A DNA stretch of 64,000 bases. Source: Cohnella fermenti. Lineage in GTDB: Bacteria; Bacillota; Bacilli; Paenibacillales; Paenibacillaceae. The DNA lies in the NCBI RefSeq assembly GCF_004801405.1, contig NZ_SSOB01000021.1:1-64000 (forward strand). Reading direction: 5' to 3'. Positions 34,108-43,208 of the stretch are shown here, one piece after another. Below the pieces are notes generated by a model, which ran no database searches, was not told the origin of the DNA, and saw nothing but the letters and a program-made list of their open reading frames with translations. Every line of letters begins with the position of its first letter. Within the stretch, counting starts at the first letter, position 1. The translations under genes and the position numbers were made by a program.

Positions 34108-34938
34108 TTGGAGACGAATATAAACGAGATAACCGAATGCTTCTACCGAGCGAATGTCTCGTTCGCCGGCGTGTTCATCGAAGACAGCCGTTCCGGGAGA
34201 ACCCCCATCAACCGCAGAACGAATGCGTTCTGCTGCGGCTTCCTGGTGCCCTTCCACGGCAAGTTCTCTCTGGAGCTGGATGGGGTGCCCTACGAGATGC
34301 AGCCTGGCACGATCGTGCACGCCGGTCCCGACATGCGGGTGAAGATCGACAGCGCCGACCCGACGAAGCCGTGGCGGTTCGCGGTTGTTCATTATTGGGT
34401 TCCGCCCCATGAGGGGGAAGATTACCCGCTGGCTCACCGCCACTTCCCGATCGCGATGAACGAGAATGCGAAGATTCCGGACCTGATTCATCAGTTGTTC
34501 GAATTGCAGTCGGCTCCAGGCGCCGCGGCGCACTTCCGGGGCAAGCTGCTGTTCACCAATCTGCTAGGGGAATTCATCGAATCCGCAGAGCGGCGGCTGC
34601 CGAATACCGAGGTGATCTTGATCGAGCAGGTCATGGAGTTCATCCGCCAGAAGCACGCGGAGCCGCTGTCGATCGCGCAGATCGCCGAGCACTTCAAGAT
34701 GGACCGGCGCAAGCTGGCGGCCTCGTTCGAACGGCATGTGGGCCTAAGCCCGAGCAGCTATATGATCGAATGCCGGCTGCTCAAGGCGAAGGAGCTCCTG
34801 CATACGTGCGACTGCTCGATCAAGCAGATCGCCGAATGCGTCGGCTACATGGACAATTTGTACTTCAGCAAGGCCTTCAAGAAGAAGACCGGCTGCTCGC
34901 CGTCCGAATTCCGGCAGAGAAGCGGCACGACAGGCTAG
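34108..34938 (+). CDS. AraC-family transcriptional regulator (iron-linked)
   Basis: A 276-residue regulator. TTG 34108 with AAAGGGGG at 34091 is preferred to ATG 34072, which lies ten bases from the Fur box and has no ribosome site. An N-terminal cupin-like domain (about 15-110) senses a ligand; two HTH motifs at about 175-272 bind DNA (IAQIAEHFKMDRRKLAASFERHVG; IKQIAECVGYMDNLYFSKAFKKKTG). The Fur box and the adjacent siderophore-binding lipoprotein suggest control of iron uptake. Confidence 0.85.
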   Translation: METNINEITECFYRANVSFAGVFIEDSRSGRTPINRRTNAFCCGFLVPFHGKFSLELDGVPYEMQPGTIVHAGPDMRVKIDSADPTKPWRFAVVHYWVPPHEGEDYPLAHRHFPIAMNENAKIPDLIHQLFELQSAPGAAAHFRGKLLFTNLLGEFIESAERRLPNTEVILIEQVMEFIRQKHAEPLSIAQIAEHFKMDRRKLAASFERHVGLSPSSYMIECRLLKAKELLHTCDCSIKQIAECVGYMDNLYFSKAFKKKTGCSPSEFRQRSGTTG

Positions 34939-35100
34939 CGCGGCGCAGTGTTCGACTGCGGCTCCCGGCTCTCGGACAATATTCCATATCGGGTTCGCTT
35001 GATAATCCATTTCCCAACGGAAGAGAGCTTGATACACTGGATAAAACTTAGTTAGTTGCGCGCCTAACTGTCATTCCTACCCTGAAGGAGCCTTAACGAT

Positions 35101-36153
35101 ATGTACAGATTATTCCGCCTCACCCTTCCGCTGCTGCTGGCCGCTCTGTTGCTGGCCGCATGCGGGGACAATTCCGCGAACAACAACGCGAACTCCGCAA
35201 GCGAGAGTCCGGGCGCCGCAGCCTCGGAAGCAAGCGAATCGGCCTCCCCAGCCTCTTCCCCATCGGATGCCGCAGCCTCGGAAGCCGTATGGCCGCTCGT
35301 CTACACCGATTCCCAAGGCAATGAAGCGGTGCTCGAGAAGCAGCCCGAGCGCATCGTGTCGGTTTTCCACGCTATGTACCCGGATTACCTCTACTCGCTC
35401 GGCATCTATCCGATCGGCGTCGCCTCTTCCGATGCTCTGCTGAGCCAATGGGATGCCTATGAATCGTTCGTGACCGAACACTCCGTTGTCGATATCGGAG
35501 CTCCCAACGACCCGAACCTGGAGAAGATCCTGGAGCTGAAGCCGGACCTCATTCTCGGATATGCCGGCAACGCGGAGCAATACGAATCCTTGTCCAAGAT
35601 CGCGCCGACGATCCTTCTCGACTACGCGAGCATTAACCAGGACTGGAGGTTCGGCGTGAACGAGTTCGCCAAGATTCTCGGGAAGGAGGACCAAGCGAGC
35701 ATCGTTATCGACCGGACGGAGCAAGCCGTCAAGGATGCGGCCGCCAAGCTTGCGGACTTCCGGAGCAAGAACGAGACCGTGATGTTCATCTCCGCCGTGG
35801 ACAAGACGATCTGGCCGTATACCGTCGAACAGCTTCAGACGATCTACAGCAGCGAATCCGGCCTTGGCCTGAAGGCTCCGGAAGGCTATGAGAAGGTCAC
35901 CGACCGCTCGACGGCGCTTGCTCTGGAGGCATTGGTGGAGTACAACCCGGATCATCTCTTCCTGATGACGGATTACGGCGATGACGCGACCCAGCAATGG
36001 CTGGATGGGCTCAAGAACGATAAAGTATGGTCCTCCATCTCCGCCGTCAAGAACGGCAACCTCTATATGACGGACCGCTCCATCTTCGCCTTTAACGCTC
36101 CTATCGCGACGCAATACGGCGTTAACCTTGTGGCCGGCCGACTGACCGACTAA
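35101..36153 (+). CDS. Siderophore-binding lipoprotein (ABC importer component)
   Basis: A 350-residue lipoprotein; ATG follows GAAGGAG. The signal peptide ends at lipobox LLLAAC (Cys21), then an Asn/Ser/Ala-rich linker, then a Fe(III)-siderophore/cobalamin periplasmic-binding domain (QPERIVSVFHAMYPDYLYSLGI ... LKPDLILGY ... FAFNAPIATQYG). It should capture ferric siderophores at the outer membrane face. No permease or ATPase is encoded nearby, so it must share one elsewhere. It is probably controlled by the AraC gene upstream. Confidence 0.85.
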   Translation: MYRLFRLTLPLLLAALLLAACGDNSANNNANSASESPGAAASEASESASPASSPSDAAASEAVWPLVYTDSQGNEAVLEKQPERIVSVFHAMYPDYLYSLGIYPIGVASSDALLSQWDAYESFVTEHSVVDIGAPNDPNLEKILELKPDLILGYAGNAEQYESLSKIAPTILLDYASINQDWRFGVNEFAKILGKEDQASIVIDRTEQAVKDAAAKLADFRSKNETVMFISAVDKTIWPYTVEQLQTIYSSESGLGLKAPEGYEKVTDRSTALALEALVEYNPDHLFLMTDYGDDATQQWLDGLKNDKVWSSISAVKNGNLYMTDRSIFAFNAPIATQYGVNLVAGRLTD

Positions 36154-36220
36154 TCGACTAATCGACTTTTCAACTTTTCAACTGACCAAGCAACAGCCAA
36201 CACGAATAGCTGCGCCAAAC

Positions 36221-36262
36221 AAGCGGGGATCGCCGAGAGGCTCAGATCCCTGCTTGTTCGCC
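36221..36262 (+). terminator. Terminator after the siderophore-binding protein gene
   Basis: AAGCGGGGATC and GATCCCTGCTT arms with one mismatch, loop of 13 bases, followed by GTTCGCCTTGTTG. It lies between convergent genes. Confidence 0.5.
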
Positions 36263-36322
36263 TTGTTGTCCTCAGGTTTGCCTTGGAGCCTTGAGGCCGA
36301 GGCCTGAGAGAATTGCCCGTTA

Positions 36323-37159
36323 TCATAGCCCGGTCGACATCCAGTCGCGGTGCTTGCGGCGATATTCCTGCGGCGTCATGTGGACGGACCTCTTAAACAT
36401 GCGGGTAAAATAGTTCGGATCGACGTAGCCGAGAGAATCGGCGATCTCCGATATGCGCTCGTCCGAGCCGGCCAGCCGCCGCATGGCGAGCGTTGCCTTC
36501 AGCCGGTGGGCGTACTGCAGCGGCGGCATGCCGAACTCGCGCAAGAACAGCTTGCGCAGATGGGACTCGCTCGTTCGAGCCGCTTCGGAGAGCTCCGCCG
36601 CCGACAGGAACGCATCCGGTCGGCTTGTCATCCGCGCGATCGCCTCGCGCACGCGGACATCGACGCTTCCGTCGGACGACAGCGATTCGCGGGCTTCGGC
36701 CGTGCCGGACGCCATCAGGCCGAGGAGACGCAGCAGCCCGGCCTGCAGCAACAGCGGCTTGCCGGCGGAGTCTTCCGCCGCTTCGTTCGCCAGCAGGTCG
36801 CGCAGCACAGTCGCGAGGGGCGCGGTCGCGCCGGCATATCGAAGCGGGAAGCGCAGCGACGCCGGCCAACGGCCGGCGAACGCAGCTTCAAAGTTCAGGC
36901 TCACGATGCGCTGCGTCGCCGCGGCTGCCCGGCACGTCAACTTCGTGCCGGGTGCGAGGAACAGCACATCGCCGACAGCGGCGCGAATCGGCGCGGCATC
37001 GTTCGCCGACAGCACGATCTCGCCGTCATCCATCTGCCAGACGACGGCATTGTCCATCGTGCGGCCGTCGATATGCCAGGTGTGCGGCAAGTCGTACATC
37101 TGAATGTGCAGATAGCGAAGCTGCATCGCTTCGGTGATACGGCCAGTCAGGGGCAGCAT
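36323..37159 (-). CDS. AraC-family transcriptional regulator
   Basis: A 278-residue regulator, ATG behind GAGGAGG. The N-terminal cupin-like sensor (YDLPHTWHIDGRTMDNAVVWQM) is followed by two HTH motifs at about 175-272 (LSAAELSEAARTSESHLRKLFLREFG; ISEIADSLGYVDPNYFTRMFKRSV). It is the last gene of the minus-strand uptake block and lies 76 bases after the PhyH gene, which it may regulate. Confidence 0.87.
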   Translation of the reverse strand: MLPLTGRITEAMQLRYLHIQMYDLPHTWHIDGRTMDNAVVWQMDDGEIVLSANDAAPIRAAVGDVLFLAPGTKLTCRAAAATQRIVSLNFEAAFAGRWPASLRFPLRYAGATAPLATVLRDLLANEAAEDSAGKPLLLQAGLLRLLGLMASGTAEARESLSSDGSVDVRVREAIARMTSRPDAFLSAAELSEAARTSESHLRKLFLREFGMPPLQYAHRLKATLAMRRLAGSDERISEIADSLGYVDPNYFTRMFKRSVHMTPQEYRRKHRDWMSTGL

Positions 37160-37235
37160 GGCGCAAGCCTCCTCGTTCGAACGGCCGCTGACGGGAAGCC
37201 GACCGGATCGCAGGCTTCTCTGTCGGCAGCCCTCG

Positions 37236-38000
37236 TTAGTCTGCCGGAACCGTGCCGATGATCCCGTCGTTCAGATGATACCGGTCGACGCCGCGCACCA
37301 GATAGGTCCGGATACGACTCTTGTCGCCGTTCCAGTCGTCCATCTTGAATGTCACCTCGGGCGTGGTGTAGCGAATGGAGAAGGCTACTCTCGGAATCTC
37401 GGACAGGTTCGCCTTCGAGCCGTGGAACGTCGCCTCATTAAAGTAGACGACCTGCCCGGGGGTCATCTCCATATCGACCGCCTTCGATTCATCGATCCGC
37501 TCCTCGCCGATGCCCTGCTCGAACGCGCTCGATTCGTCGCCGATCCGAACATGCTCGACCCGCTCCAGATGCGTTCCCGGGATCAGCCGCAGACAGCCGT
37601 TCTCCGTCAATGAATAGCCGAGCGTTACCCAAGCGGTGGCGTTGACGGCCGGTTCCATTGGCCAATAGTTGATATCCTGATGCCAAGGAATAAACTTCGG
37701 GTTGCCCGGCTCCTTATACCAGAAGTGCATCGCCCACAGCACCACATCGTCGCCGAGAATCTGCGCGATCGGATCGACGATCGCCGGATGGGCAGCCAGA
37801 TCGTACGCCCACCGATAACGCTGATGCCAAGCCGACAGATTCGCTTGGGTCGGTCCCGGCTCGAACGGCGACATGCCAAGCGTCTCGAAGAACAACTGGT
37901 TATACTTGTTCGCTTCGGCCAGCGTCAACGCTTGGACCGGACCGCAGAAGCCGTCTTTCTTGAACTGTTCGAGCGAGAAGGGCGAACCTTGCGCAATCAT
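37236..38000 (-). CDS. PhyH-family Fe(II)/2-oxoglutarate dioxygenase
   Basis: A 254-residue enzyme; ATG 38000 follows AAGGAGGAAGG, whereas the frame opens 37 codons earlier without support. The iron triad is seen as WHQDINYW (His and Asp) and the distal His in ATFHGS; RVAFSIRY supplies the 2-oxoglutarate Arg. Relatives hydroxylate small molecules and lipids. Its place in a sugar-importer block suggests action on a glycoside, amino sugar or similar imported compound; substrate unknown. Confidence 0.85.
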   Translation of the reverse strand: MIAQGSPFSLEQFKKDGFCGPVQALTLAEANKYNQLFFETLGMSPFEPGPTQANLSAWHQRYRWAYDLAAHPAIVDPIAQILGDDVVLWAMHFWYKEPGNPKFIPWHQDINYWPMEPAVNATAWVTLGYSLTENGCLRLIPGTHLERVEHVRIGDESSAFEQGIGEERIDESKAVDMEMTPGQVVYFNEATFHGSKANLSEIPRVAFSIRYTTPEVTFKMDDWNGDKSRIRTYLVRGVDRYHLNDGIIGTVPAD

Positions 38001-38152
38001 TGTGCCTTCCTCCTTCGGATAACCCGAATAGAATGATCTTGCTATAGGTAGCATAGAACGCCGTCCTCTCGAATCATATGGGGCAAAACGACGTTTATCC
38101 GCACAAAACACGCAAGACAGCGCACCTTCTCCTTCTCCTTGCCTCCTTCTCC

Positions 38153-39034
38153 CTACCCCTTCAAGCCGGAACTGGCAATCCCTTCGACGAACCAGCGCTG
38201 GCCGATGACGACGACGATCAGCAGCGGGATAAAGCTTGATACCGACGCCGCCATCGTCATCACATAGTTGGTGCCCATCTCCTCTACATAGGTGGTCAAC
38301 CCGAGCGGAATCGTGAACAGTTCCCGGCTGCGAAGGAAGATAAGGGGGCCTTCGTACTCGTTCCAGTGCCAGTTGAAGGTAATGATCATGAGCGTAACCA
38401 GCGCCGGCTTCGTTAGCGGCAGGGCGATCTGCCAGAACATTCGCCAGAAGCCGGCTCCATCGACACGGGCCGCCTCGAGCAGCTCGTTCGGCAACGTGCT
38501 GAAGAACTGGCGCAGCAGGAACGTGCCGAAGACGGTGAACATGCCGGGCAGAATCAACGACCAGTGCGTGTTAATCAGCCTCATATGATCGAACAGGATA
38601 AACCGGGGCAGCAGCAGCACCTGCCCTGGAATCATCATCGTGGACAAGTAGAGCAGGAACAGGAACTCCCGCCCCTTGAAGCGAAGCTTGGCGAACGCGA
38701 ACCCGGCCATCGCGCTGGTCAGCAGATTGCCGATAACGGTGATGCTTGTAATTTTCATAGAGTTCAAGTAGTAGATGCCGAAGGCGTTCGGGCCCGTCCA
38801 CACCTTCTTGTAATTGTCCCAATGCCACGTCTTGGGAATCCATTCGATGGGATACCTGAACACCTCGGCATTGATCTTGAACGAGGTCGACAGCATCCAC
38901 AGGAACGGGATCATCATCAGGACGGCGAAAGCCGCGAGAATGACAGTAACGGCGATCTTGACTGCGATCCGAAGTCCGGGTTGCTTGCGAACCGGAATCC
39001 GGGTCGTCGGAATGGCCTCTGCGGCTGGTTGCAT
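38153..39034 (-). CDS. Carbohydrate ABC transporter permease (MalG type)
   Basis: A 293-residue permease with ATG 39034 after CAGGAGG; longer frames upstream are shadows of the partner permease. Six helices are seen, and the cytoplasmic EAA loop reads NELLEAARVDGAGFWRMFWQIALPLTKP. It pairs with the MalF-type permease upstream and a shared ATPase (MsmX-like) not encoded here. Confidence 0.92.
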   Translation of the reverse strand: MQPAAEAIPTTRIPVRKQPGLRIAVKIAVTVILAAFAVLMMIPFLWMLSTSFKINAEVFRYPIEWIPKTWHWDNYKKVWTGPNAFGIYYLNSMKITSITVIGNLLTSAMAGFAFAKLRFKGREFLFLLYLSTMMIPGQVLLLPRFILFDHMRLINTHWSLILPGMFTVFGTFLLRQFFSTLPNELLEAARVDGAGFWRMFWQIALPLTKPALVTLMIITFNWHWNEYEGPLIFLRSRELFTIPLGLTTYVEEMGTNYVMTMAASVSSFIPLLIVVVIGQRWFVEGIASSGLKG

Positions 39035-39051
39035 GATCGGATTCCTCCTGC

Positions 39052-39951
39052 TTAGAAGTGATTTTGCCAACGTCTCTGTCCCTGCCACTGAACGATCGTC
39101 ACGACGAAGATAATGGCGAACAGCACCCAGGACATGGCTGCAGCATAGCCCATCTTGTAGAAGCGGAAGGCTTCCAGATAGATGTGATACGAGAGCACCA
39201 TCGTCGAATCGATCGGCCCGCCTTGAGTCATGATGGCCACAGGCGCGAATACCTGGAACGACCAGATCAACTGCGTGATCAGGATGAGGAACGTCGTCGG
39301 CGACAGCATCGGAACCGTAATCTGCAGGAGCTGGCGCAGCTTGGACGCCCCATCGATGTCGGCGGCTTCGTACAGGTCCTTGGAGATGCCCTGCAAGCCG
39401 GCCAGGTAGATGATCATCGTATAGCCGATTGTCATCCAGACGGACATGATGATAATCGCATACAGCGCCGATTGCGGACTGGACAGCCAGCCGGGCGGAT
39501 GCGCGATTCCGATGCTCTTCAAGAAGGCATTGATCGGACCCGAGCTGGCGTTGTACATGATGCTCCAGATAACGGACACTGCGGCAAGACTGGCCATATA
39601 CGGGAGGAAAATAATTGTTCGAAGAGTATTCCGCATGTACACGTACTTGTTCAACAGAACGGCCAGCAGCAAGCCGATGATCATGGAGGCCGGCACGCTG
39701 ATCGCGGTGAAGACGACGTTGTTCTTCAGCGAATGGAGGAACTTCGGATCGTTGCCGAGTTCGCGGAAGTTGTCGAGCCCTACCCAGCGAATGCCGGCGA
39801 ATCCCTTCAAGTACTCCCAATCGACGAACACGAGATAGAGGCTGAACAGGATAGGAGTCAGGACAAAGACGACATAACCCGCAAAATTGGGCAGGATAAA
39901 CAGATAGCCGGCCGCTTGCTCGCGAACGCGGGAATTGCGCCATCGTTTCAT
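39052..39951 (-). CDS. Carbohydrate ABC transporter permease (MalF type)
   Basis: A 299-residue permease, ATG after AAAGGAG. Six helices, with the EAA loop DLYEAADIDGASKLRQLLQITVPMLSP. It is 17 bases upstream of the second permease. Together with the binding protein it forms a CUT1 importer for oligosaccharides or similar. Confidence 0.92.
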   Translation of the reverse strand: MKRWRNSRVREQAAGYLFILPNFAGYVVFVLTPILFSLYLVFVDWEYLKGFAGIRWVGLDNFRELGNDPKFLHSLKNNVVFTAISVPASMIIGLLLAVLLNKYVYMRNTLRTIIFLPYMASLAAVSVIWSIMYNASSGPINAFLKSIGIAHPPGWLSSPQSALYAIIIMSVWMTIGYTMIIYLAGLQGISKDLYEAADIDGASKLRQLLQITVPMLSPTTFLILITQLIWSFQVFAPVAIMTQGGPIDSTMVLSYHIYLEAFRFYKMGYAAAMSWVLFAIIFVVTIVQWQGQRRWQNHF

Positions 39952-40042
39952 AGGCAGTCTCCTTTGAGGCGGTTTCTATCCTTAATGTAACAAGAGCGGC
40001 CCGGTCGGCAGAATGGATGCTTCTTGACGGTTTCTGCATTAT

Positions 40043-40074
40043 TCTTGAGAACTTGAGAACTTGGGAACTTGAGA
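40043..40074. repeat. 8-bp tandem repeat (CTTGAGAA x4)
   Basis: Four direct copies, the third with one change (CTTGGGAA), in the gap between the binding-protein and permease genes. Confidence 0.55.
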
Positions 40075-40078
40075 AATG

Positions 40079-40126
40079 CGGCAAGCCTCCGGCATTGCCC
40101 GCAGGGGCATCGCCGGAGGCTTGCGG
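40079..40126 (-). terminator. Strong hairpin between binding-protein and permease genes
   Basis: GCAAGCCTCCGGC and GCCGGAGGCTTGC, 13-bp perfect arms with an inner GCCCGCAGGGGC. It lies inside the importer operon, so it probably reduces read-through and keeps binding-protein mRNA in excess, as is known in other importers. Confidence 0.6.
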
Positions 40127-40134
40127 TATCCGAG

Positions 40135-41484
40135 CTATTTCTTGGCGCTGGCGATCGTCTCGTCGCCGCGCTTCTTGAGCGCAGCCGTCGCAGCGTCGAT
40201 CGATTGGGCACCGAGCAGGTACTTCTCCATCTCTTCCGTGTAGACCTGGTGCAGCTCCGTCGGGGCGGGAACGTTGTAGGAGGTCGGGAATACATAATCG
40301 CCGGACAACGCTGCCTGCAGCGAGGCTTGATCGATCAGATCGCCGGCGTCGCCAATGAGCATCTCGGCGATCTTCGCCTGGTCGGCCTGCTTGTTGGTCG
40401 GAATCCGGCCGCCGGGCACCATCGCCATATTGCCTTCCTTCAGATACCAGTCCATGAATTGGATGGCGGCATCCTTGTTCGGGCTGTTCTTGTTGATCGA
40501 CATGAAGTCGCCCATGCCGCCCCCGATGTTGACATTGCCGCCTTCCGTCAACTGCGGAACCGGCGCGAACACGATCTGGAAGTCATGCGGATAGTTCGTC
40601 GTATCCTTGATGTAACGGAGCATGTAGATCTGGGAGACGACCATCGCCGCCTTGCCCGTGAGCAGCGCATCCTGGTTGGTCAGCTTGTTCGCCACCGCTT
40701 CGGCCCGCGACAACTGTGCGCCGGAGGATTCCAAATCCTTCTGCAATTCGAGCCCTTGCTTCAATGCGGGACTATCGAAGTTGGACGTGCCGTCGTCTTT
40801 GATATAGGAATCCAGCGGCTTCTCTTCCGCGAGAAGGTGCTCGCCGTAGTTGTTCAGCGCGGCATCCATCGCCGTCCCCTTCATATCGCCCGTCGTCAGC
40901 TTCTTCGCCAGCGCGGCGAATTGATCCCATGTCCACGCTTCCGGCACCTGCTCCCCTGCAGCCTCGAGAGCCGTCTTGTTGATTAACGTGGCGCCGATGT
41001 TCCGATTGGCCGGAAGGTAATAGTAGTGGCCGTCCGGGAACTTCTTGATGTTATCGACCCCGATGATGCCGTCCACGTCGAAGCCGACTTGGGCAATCAG
41101 GTCGTCAAGCGGCTCGATCATGCCGGCCTCGACTCGTTTGGTCACGTTAAAGTCGCTGTAGGACATGAAGACATCGGGAGCGTCCTGGTTCGACAGCAGC
41201 GCCGTCTCCAGCTTCAGATTGCCCGCGTCATCGTTAACGAAGCGCGTATATTGAACTTGAATGTCCGGGTGCAGCTTGTTCCAGTTATCCACCGCTTCTT
41301 GCGGGCCGCTCTCCGGAGGCACTCCGCCCCAGAATTGCAGCGTGATCGCCTTGCCCGAGCCGCCCGATGCCGATGGGGCCGATGAGGCCGTTTGGCCGTC
41401 TCCATCGTTCGATCCGCCGCAGCCGCCGAGTATCATCGATGCGGCGAGAACGGCGCCGATTGCGGTTGCTGTCGTCCGTTTCAT
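40135..41484 (-). CDS. Extracellular solute-binding lipoprotein, family 1
   Basis: A 449-residue lipoprotein; ATG 41484 follows AAAGGGGATG. The signal peptide ends at LGGC (Cys near residue 23), then a Ser/Ala-rich linker and a MalE-like fold (ITLQFWGGVPPESGPQEAVDNWNKLHPDIQV ... GKAAMVVSQIYMLRY). It binds a sugar for the two downstream permeases. The first gene of the operon, it is followed by a strong hairpin. Confidence 0.92.
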   Translation of the reverse strand: MKRTTATAIGAVLAASMILGGCGGSNDGDGQTASSAPSASGGSGKAITLQFWGGVPPESGPQEAVDNWNKLHPDIQVQYTRFVNDDAGNLKLETALLSNQDAPDVFMSYSDFNVTKRVEAGMIEPLDDLIAQVGFDVDGIIGVDNIKKFPDGHYYYLPANRNIGATLINKTALEAAGEQVPEAWTWDQFAALAKKLTTGDMKGTAMDAALNNYGEHLLAEEKPLDSYIKDDGTSNFDSPALKQGLELQKDLESSGAQLSRAEAVANKLTNQDALLTGKAAMVVSQIYMLRYIKDTTNYPHDFQIVFAPVPQLTEGGNVNIGGGMGDFMSINKNSPNKDAAIQFMDWYLKEGNMAMVPGGRIPTNKQADQAKIAEMLIGDAGDLIDQASLQAALSGDYVFPTSYNVPAPTELHQVYTEEMEKYLLGAQSIDAATAALKKRGDETIASAKK

Positions 41485-41606
41485 GCATTCATCCCCTTTT
41501 ATTGATATCCGCAACCCTTCGCAGGTAGCAGCACCTCCATCTTAGGCGGAATCGGAGGGCGATGAGAACGGCGTCATCTTGGCGAAATCTGCATGATTCT
41601 TTGCAG

Positions 41607-43208
41607 TTAAGACTTGCCCAGCACGGACTTGCGGAACTCCGTCGGGTACATGCCTTCCAATTGTTTGAAACTTCTGGAGAAATGATTCGGGTCCGCATAG
41701 CCCACCTTCTCGGATACCTCGTAAATCTTGATCTCCGGATTCTTGAGCAGCTCGCGCGCCTTCTTCATCCGCATCCGGGTCAACATGTCAGTGATCGTCT
41801 CGCCGGTCTCCTTCTTGAACAGAATGCTGAGGTAGTTCTCCGTAAAACCGACTTCGGCGGCGAGATCCGATACTTTAAGCGGAAGATGCAACCGTTCCGA
41901 GATGGCTCGGACGACGGTCCGCACCTCGCTGCGCCACTTCTGCTTGCCGCGTTCGCGTTTATAAGCCAGGAACACCGGAATCCATCCCAGGAACCAGTCG
42001 CGAATCTCTGCAAGAGTCTCGGCCTGACGGATGACATTATGCGGATATCGTCCGTCATGCAGCGTTACGGCATAGATGTCGGCGCCTTCGGCCTTGAGCG
42101 AACGAGCGAACAGATCGGTCAGGCGGAGCCAGATCCGCCGCACCTCGGAGGGACGCAGATGGCGTCTCGTCGACAGCTCGTCCGTCCACTCTGTCAAGAG
42201 CGACCGCATGCCCGGCTCGTCGAAGGCTTCAATAAGCCGTTCCCACTGCTCTTCCTCCCATGGCTCGGACGGCATGTCTTCGTACGCCGGCATGTCGGAC
42301 CTTGCCGCCCAATGTTCAGTCTCTTCCGCATAGAAAAGATGGTGGAGAGCCGTTCGCGCTTCCTCGTATGCCCCATGCAACGTATATACACTGTGCTGCG
42401 GCCGCGAGACGCCGAAGATGAGCGACAGTTGCAGGAAGGTGCCTACCGCATGCCGCATCTCTTCAAGCATGGCAGCGATATTCGGCCGTTCGCTCACGAA
42501 GGCGAATCGTCCGTCATCCAACGCGGTCATCTCGCTGCCGCCATACTTCTTCAGCAGCTCCGACAAGACGTTGCTGACGGTAAATTGAAGCAATCGTTCG
42601 CTCTGGAACCGATTGCGGGCCAGCAGCCGCTCGTAGTCCCTGATCTGCGCCAGCGCAACAGTGATGCCTGACCGGAACGGCGCGATGCCGAACTCGGTCT
42701 GCCATTCCTCCGTCTCCCGCTTCGTCGCCGGACGGAGCAGCAGCTCGCGCAGCCGCTTCTCCTTGACCTCGCTGCCGTAGCGGACAGCCTTCGTCGCCAA
42801 CTCCGTCGCCTCATGCCGCTTCTGCCGATCGCTCAGCAACTGGTCCCGTACTTGACGCAGCTTGCGAAGCAGCTCGTCCGTCTCGATCTCCAGCTTCACG
42901 ATGTATTCCACGGCTCCGAGCCGCAGTGCCCGTTGTACGTATGCGAAGTCGCTGTGGTTGGACAAGATGAAGGTCTTCGTGTCCGGCCAGCGGCGATTGA
43001 TCTGCTCCAGAAGCTCAAGACCGTCCATGTCGGGCATCCGGATGTCGGTGAGCACAATGTCGACTTGCGTCTGCTCCAGAATAGCAAGCGCTTCGAGACC
43101 GCTCGCCACTTCTCCGACAACCTCGAATTCGTCGCCGCTCATCGGCAGGATCGTCTTGAGGCCGATGCGAACCAGAATCTCATCATCAACGATCAGCAAC
43201 CGGATCAT
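41607..43208 (-). CDS. YesN-type response regulator with AraC output
   Basis: A 533-residue regulator. Receiver with Asp8-Asp9, phosphoacceptor Asp55 and a K near 105; a long middle region (about 130-420); and an AraC DNA-binding domain at 430-530 (LKVSDLAAEVGFTENYLSILFKKETGETI; IYEVSEKVGYADPNHFSRSFKQLEG). Its start overlaps the kinase stop by 23 bases. It most likely activates the importer operon just downstream. Confidence 0.9.
   Translation of the reverse strand: MIRLLIVDDEILVRIGLKTILPMSGDEFEVVGEVASGLEALAILEQTQVDIVLTDIRMPDMDGLELLEQINRRWPDTKTFILSNHSDFAYVQRALRLGAVEYIVKLEIETDELLRKLRQVRDQLLSDRQKRHEATELATKAVRYGSEVKEKRLRELLLRPATKRETEEWQTEFGIAPFRSGITVALAQIRDYERLLARNRFQSERLLQFTVSNVLSELLKKYGGSEMTALDDGRFAFVSERPNIAAMLEEMRHAVGTFLQLSLIFGVSRPQHSVYTLHGAYEEARTALHHLFYAEETEHWAARSDMPAYEDMPSEPWEEEQWERLIEAFDEPGMRSLLTEWTDELSTRRHLRPSEVRRIWLRLTDLFARSLKAEGADIYAVTLHDGRYPHNVIRQAETLAEIRDWFLGWIPVFLAYKRERGKQKWRSEVRTVVRAISERLHLPLKVSDLAAEVGFTENYLSILFKKETGETITDMLTRMRMKKARELLKNPEIKIYEVSEKVGYADPNHFSRSFKQLEGMYPTEFRKSVLGKS

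Noticed and set aside
38153..40084. Single 643-codon permease frame
   Set aside because: Its first half is an out-of-frame shadow of the MalF-type permease; only 38153-39034 is the real gene.
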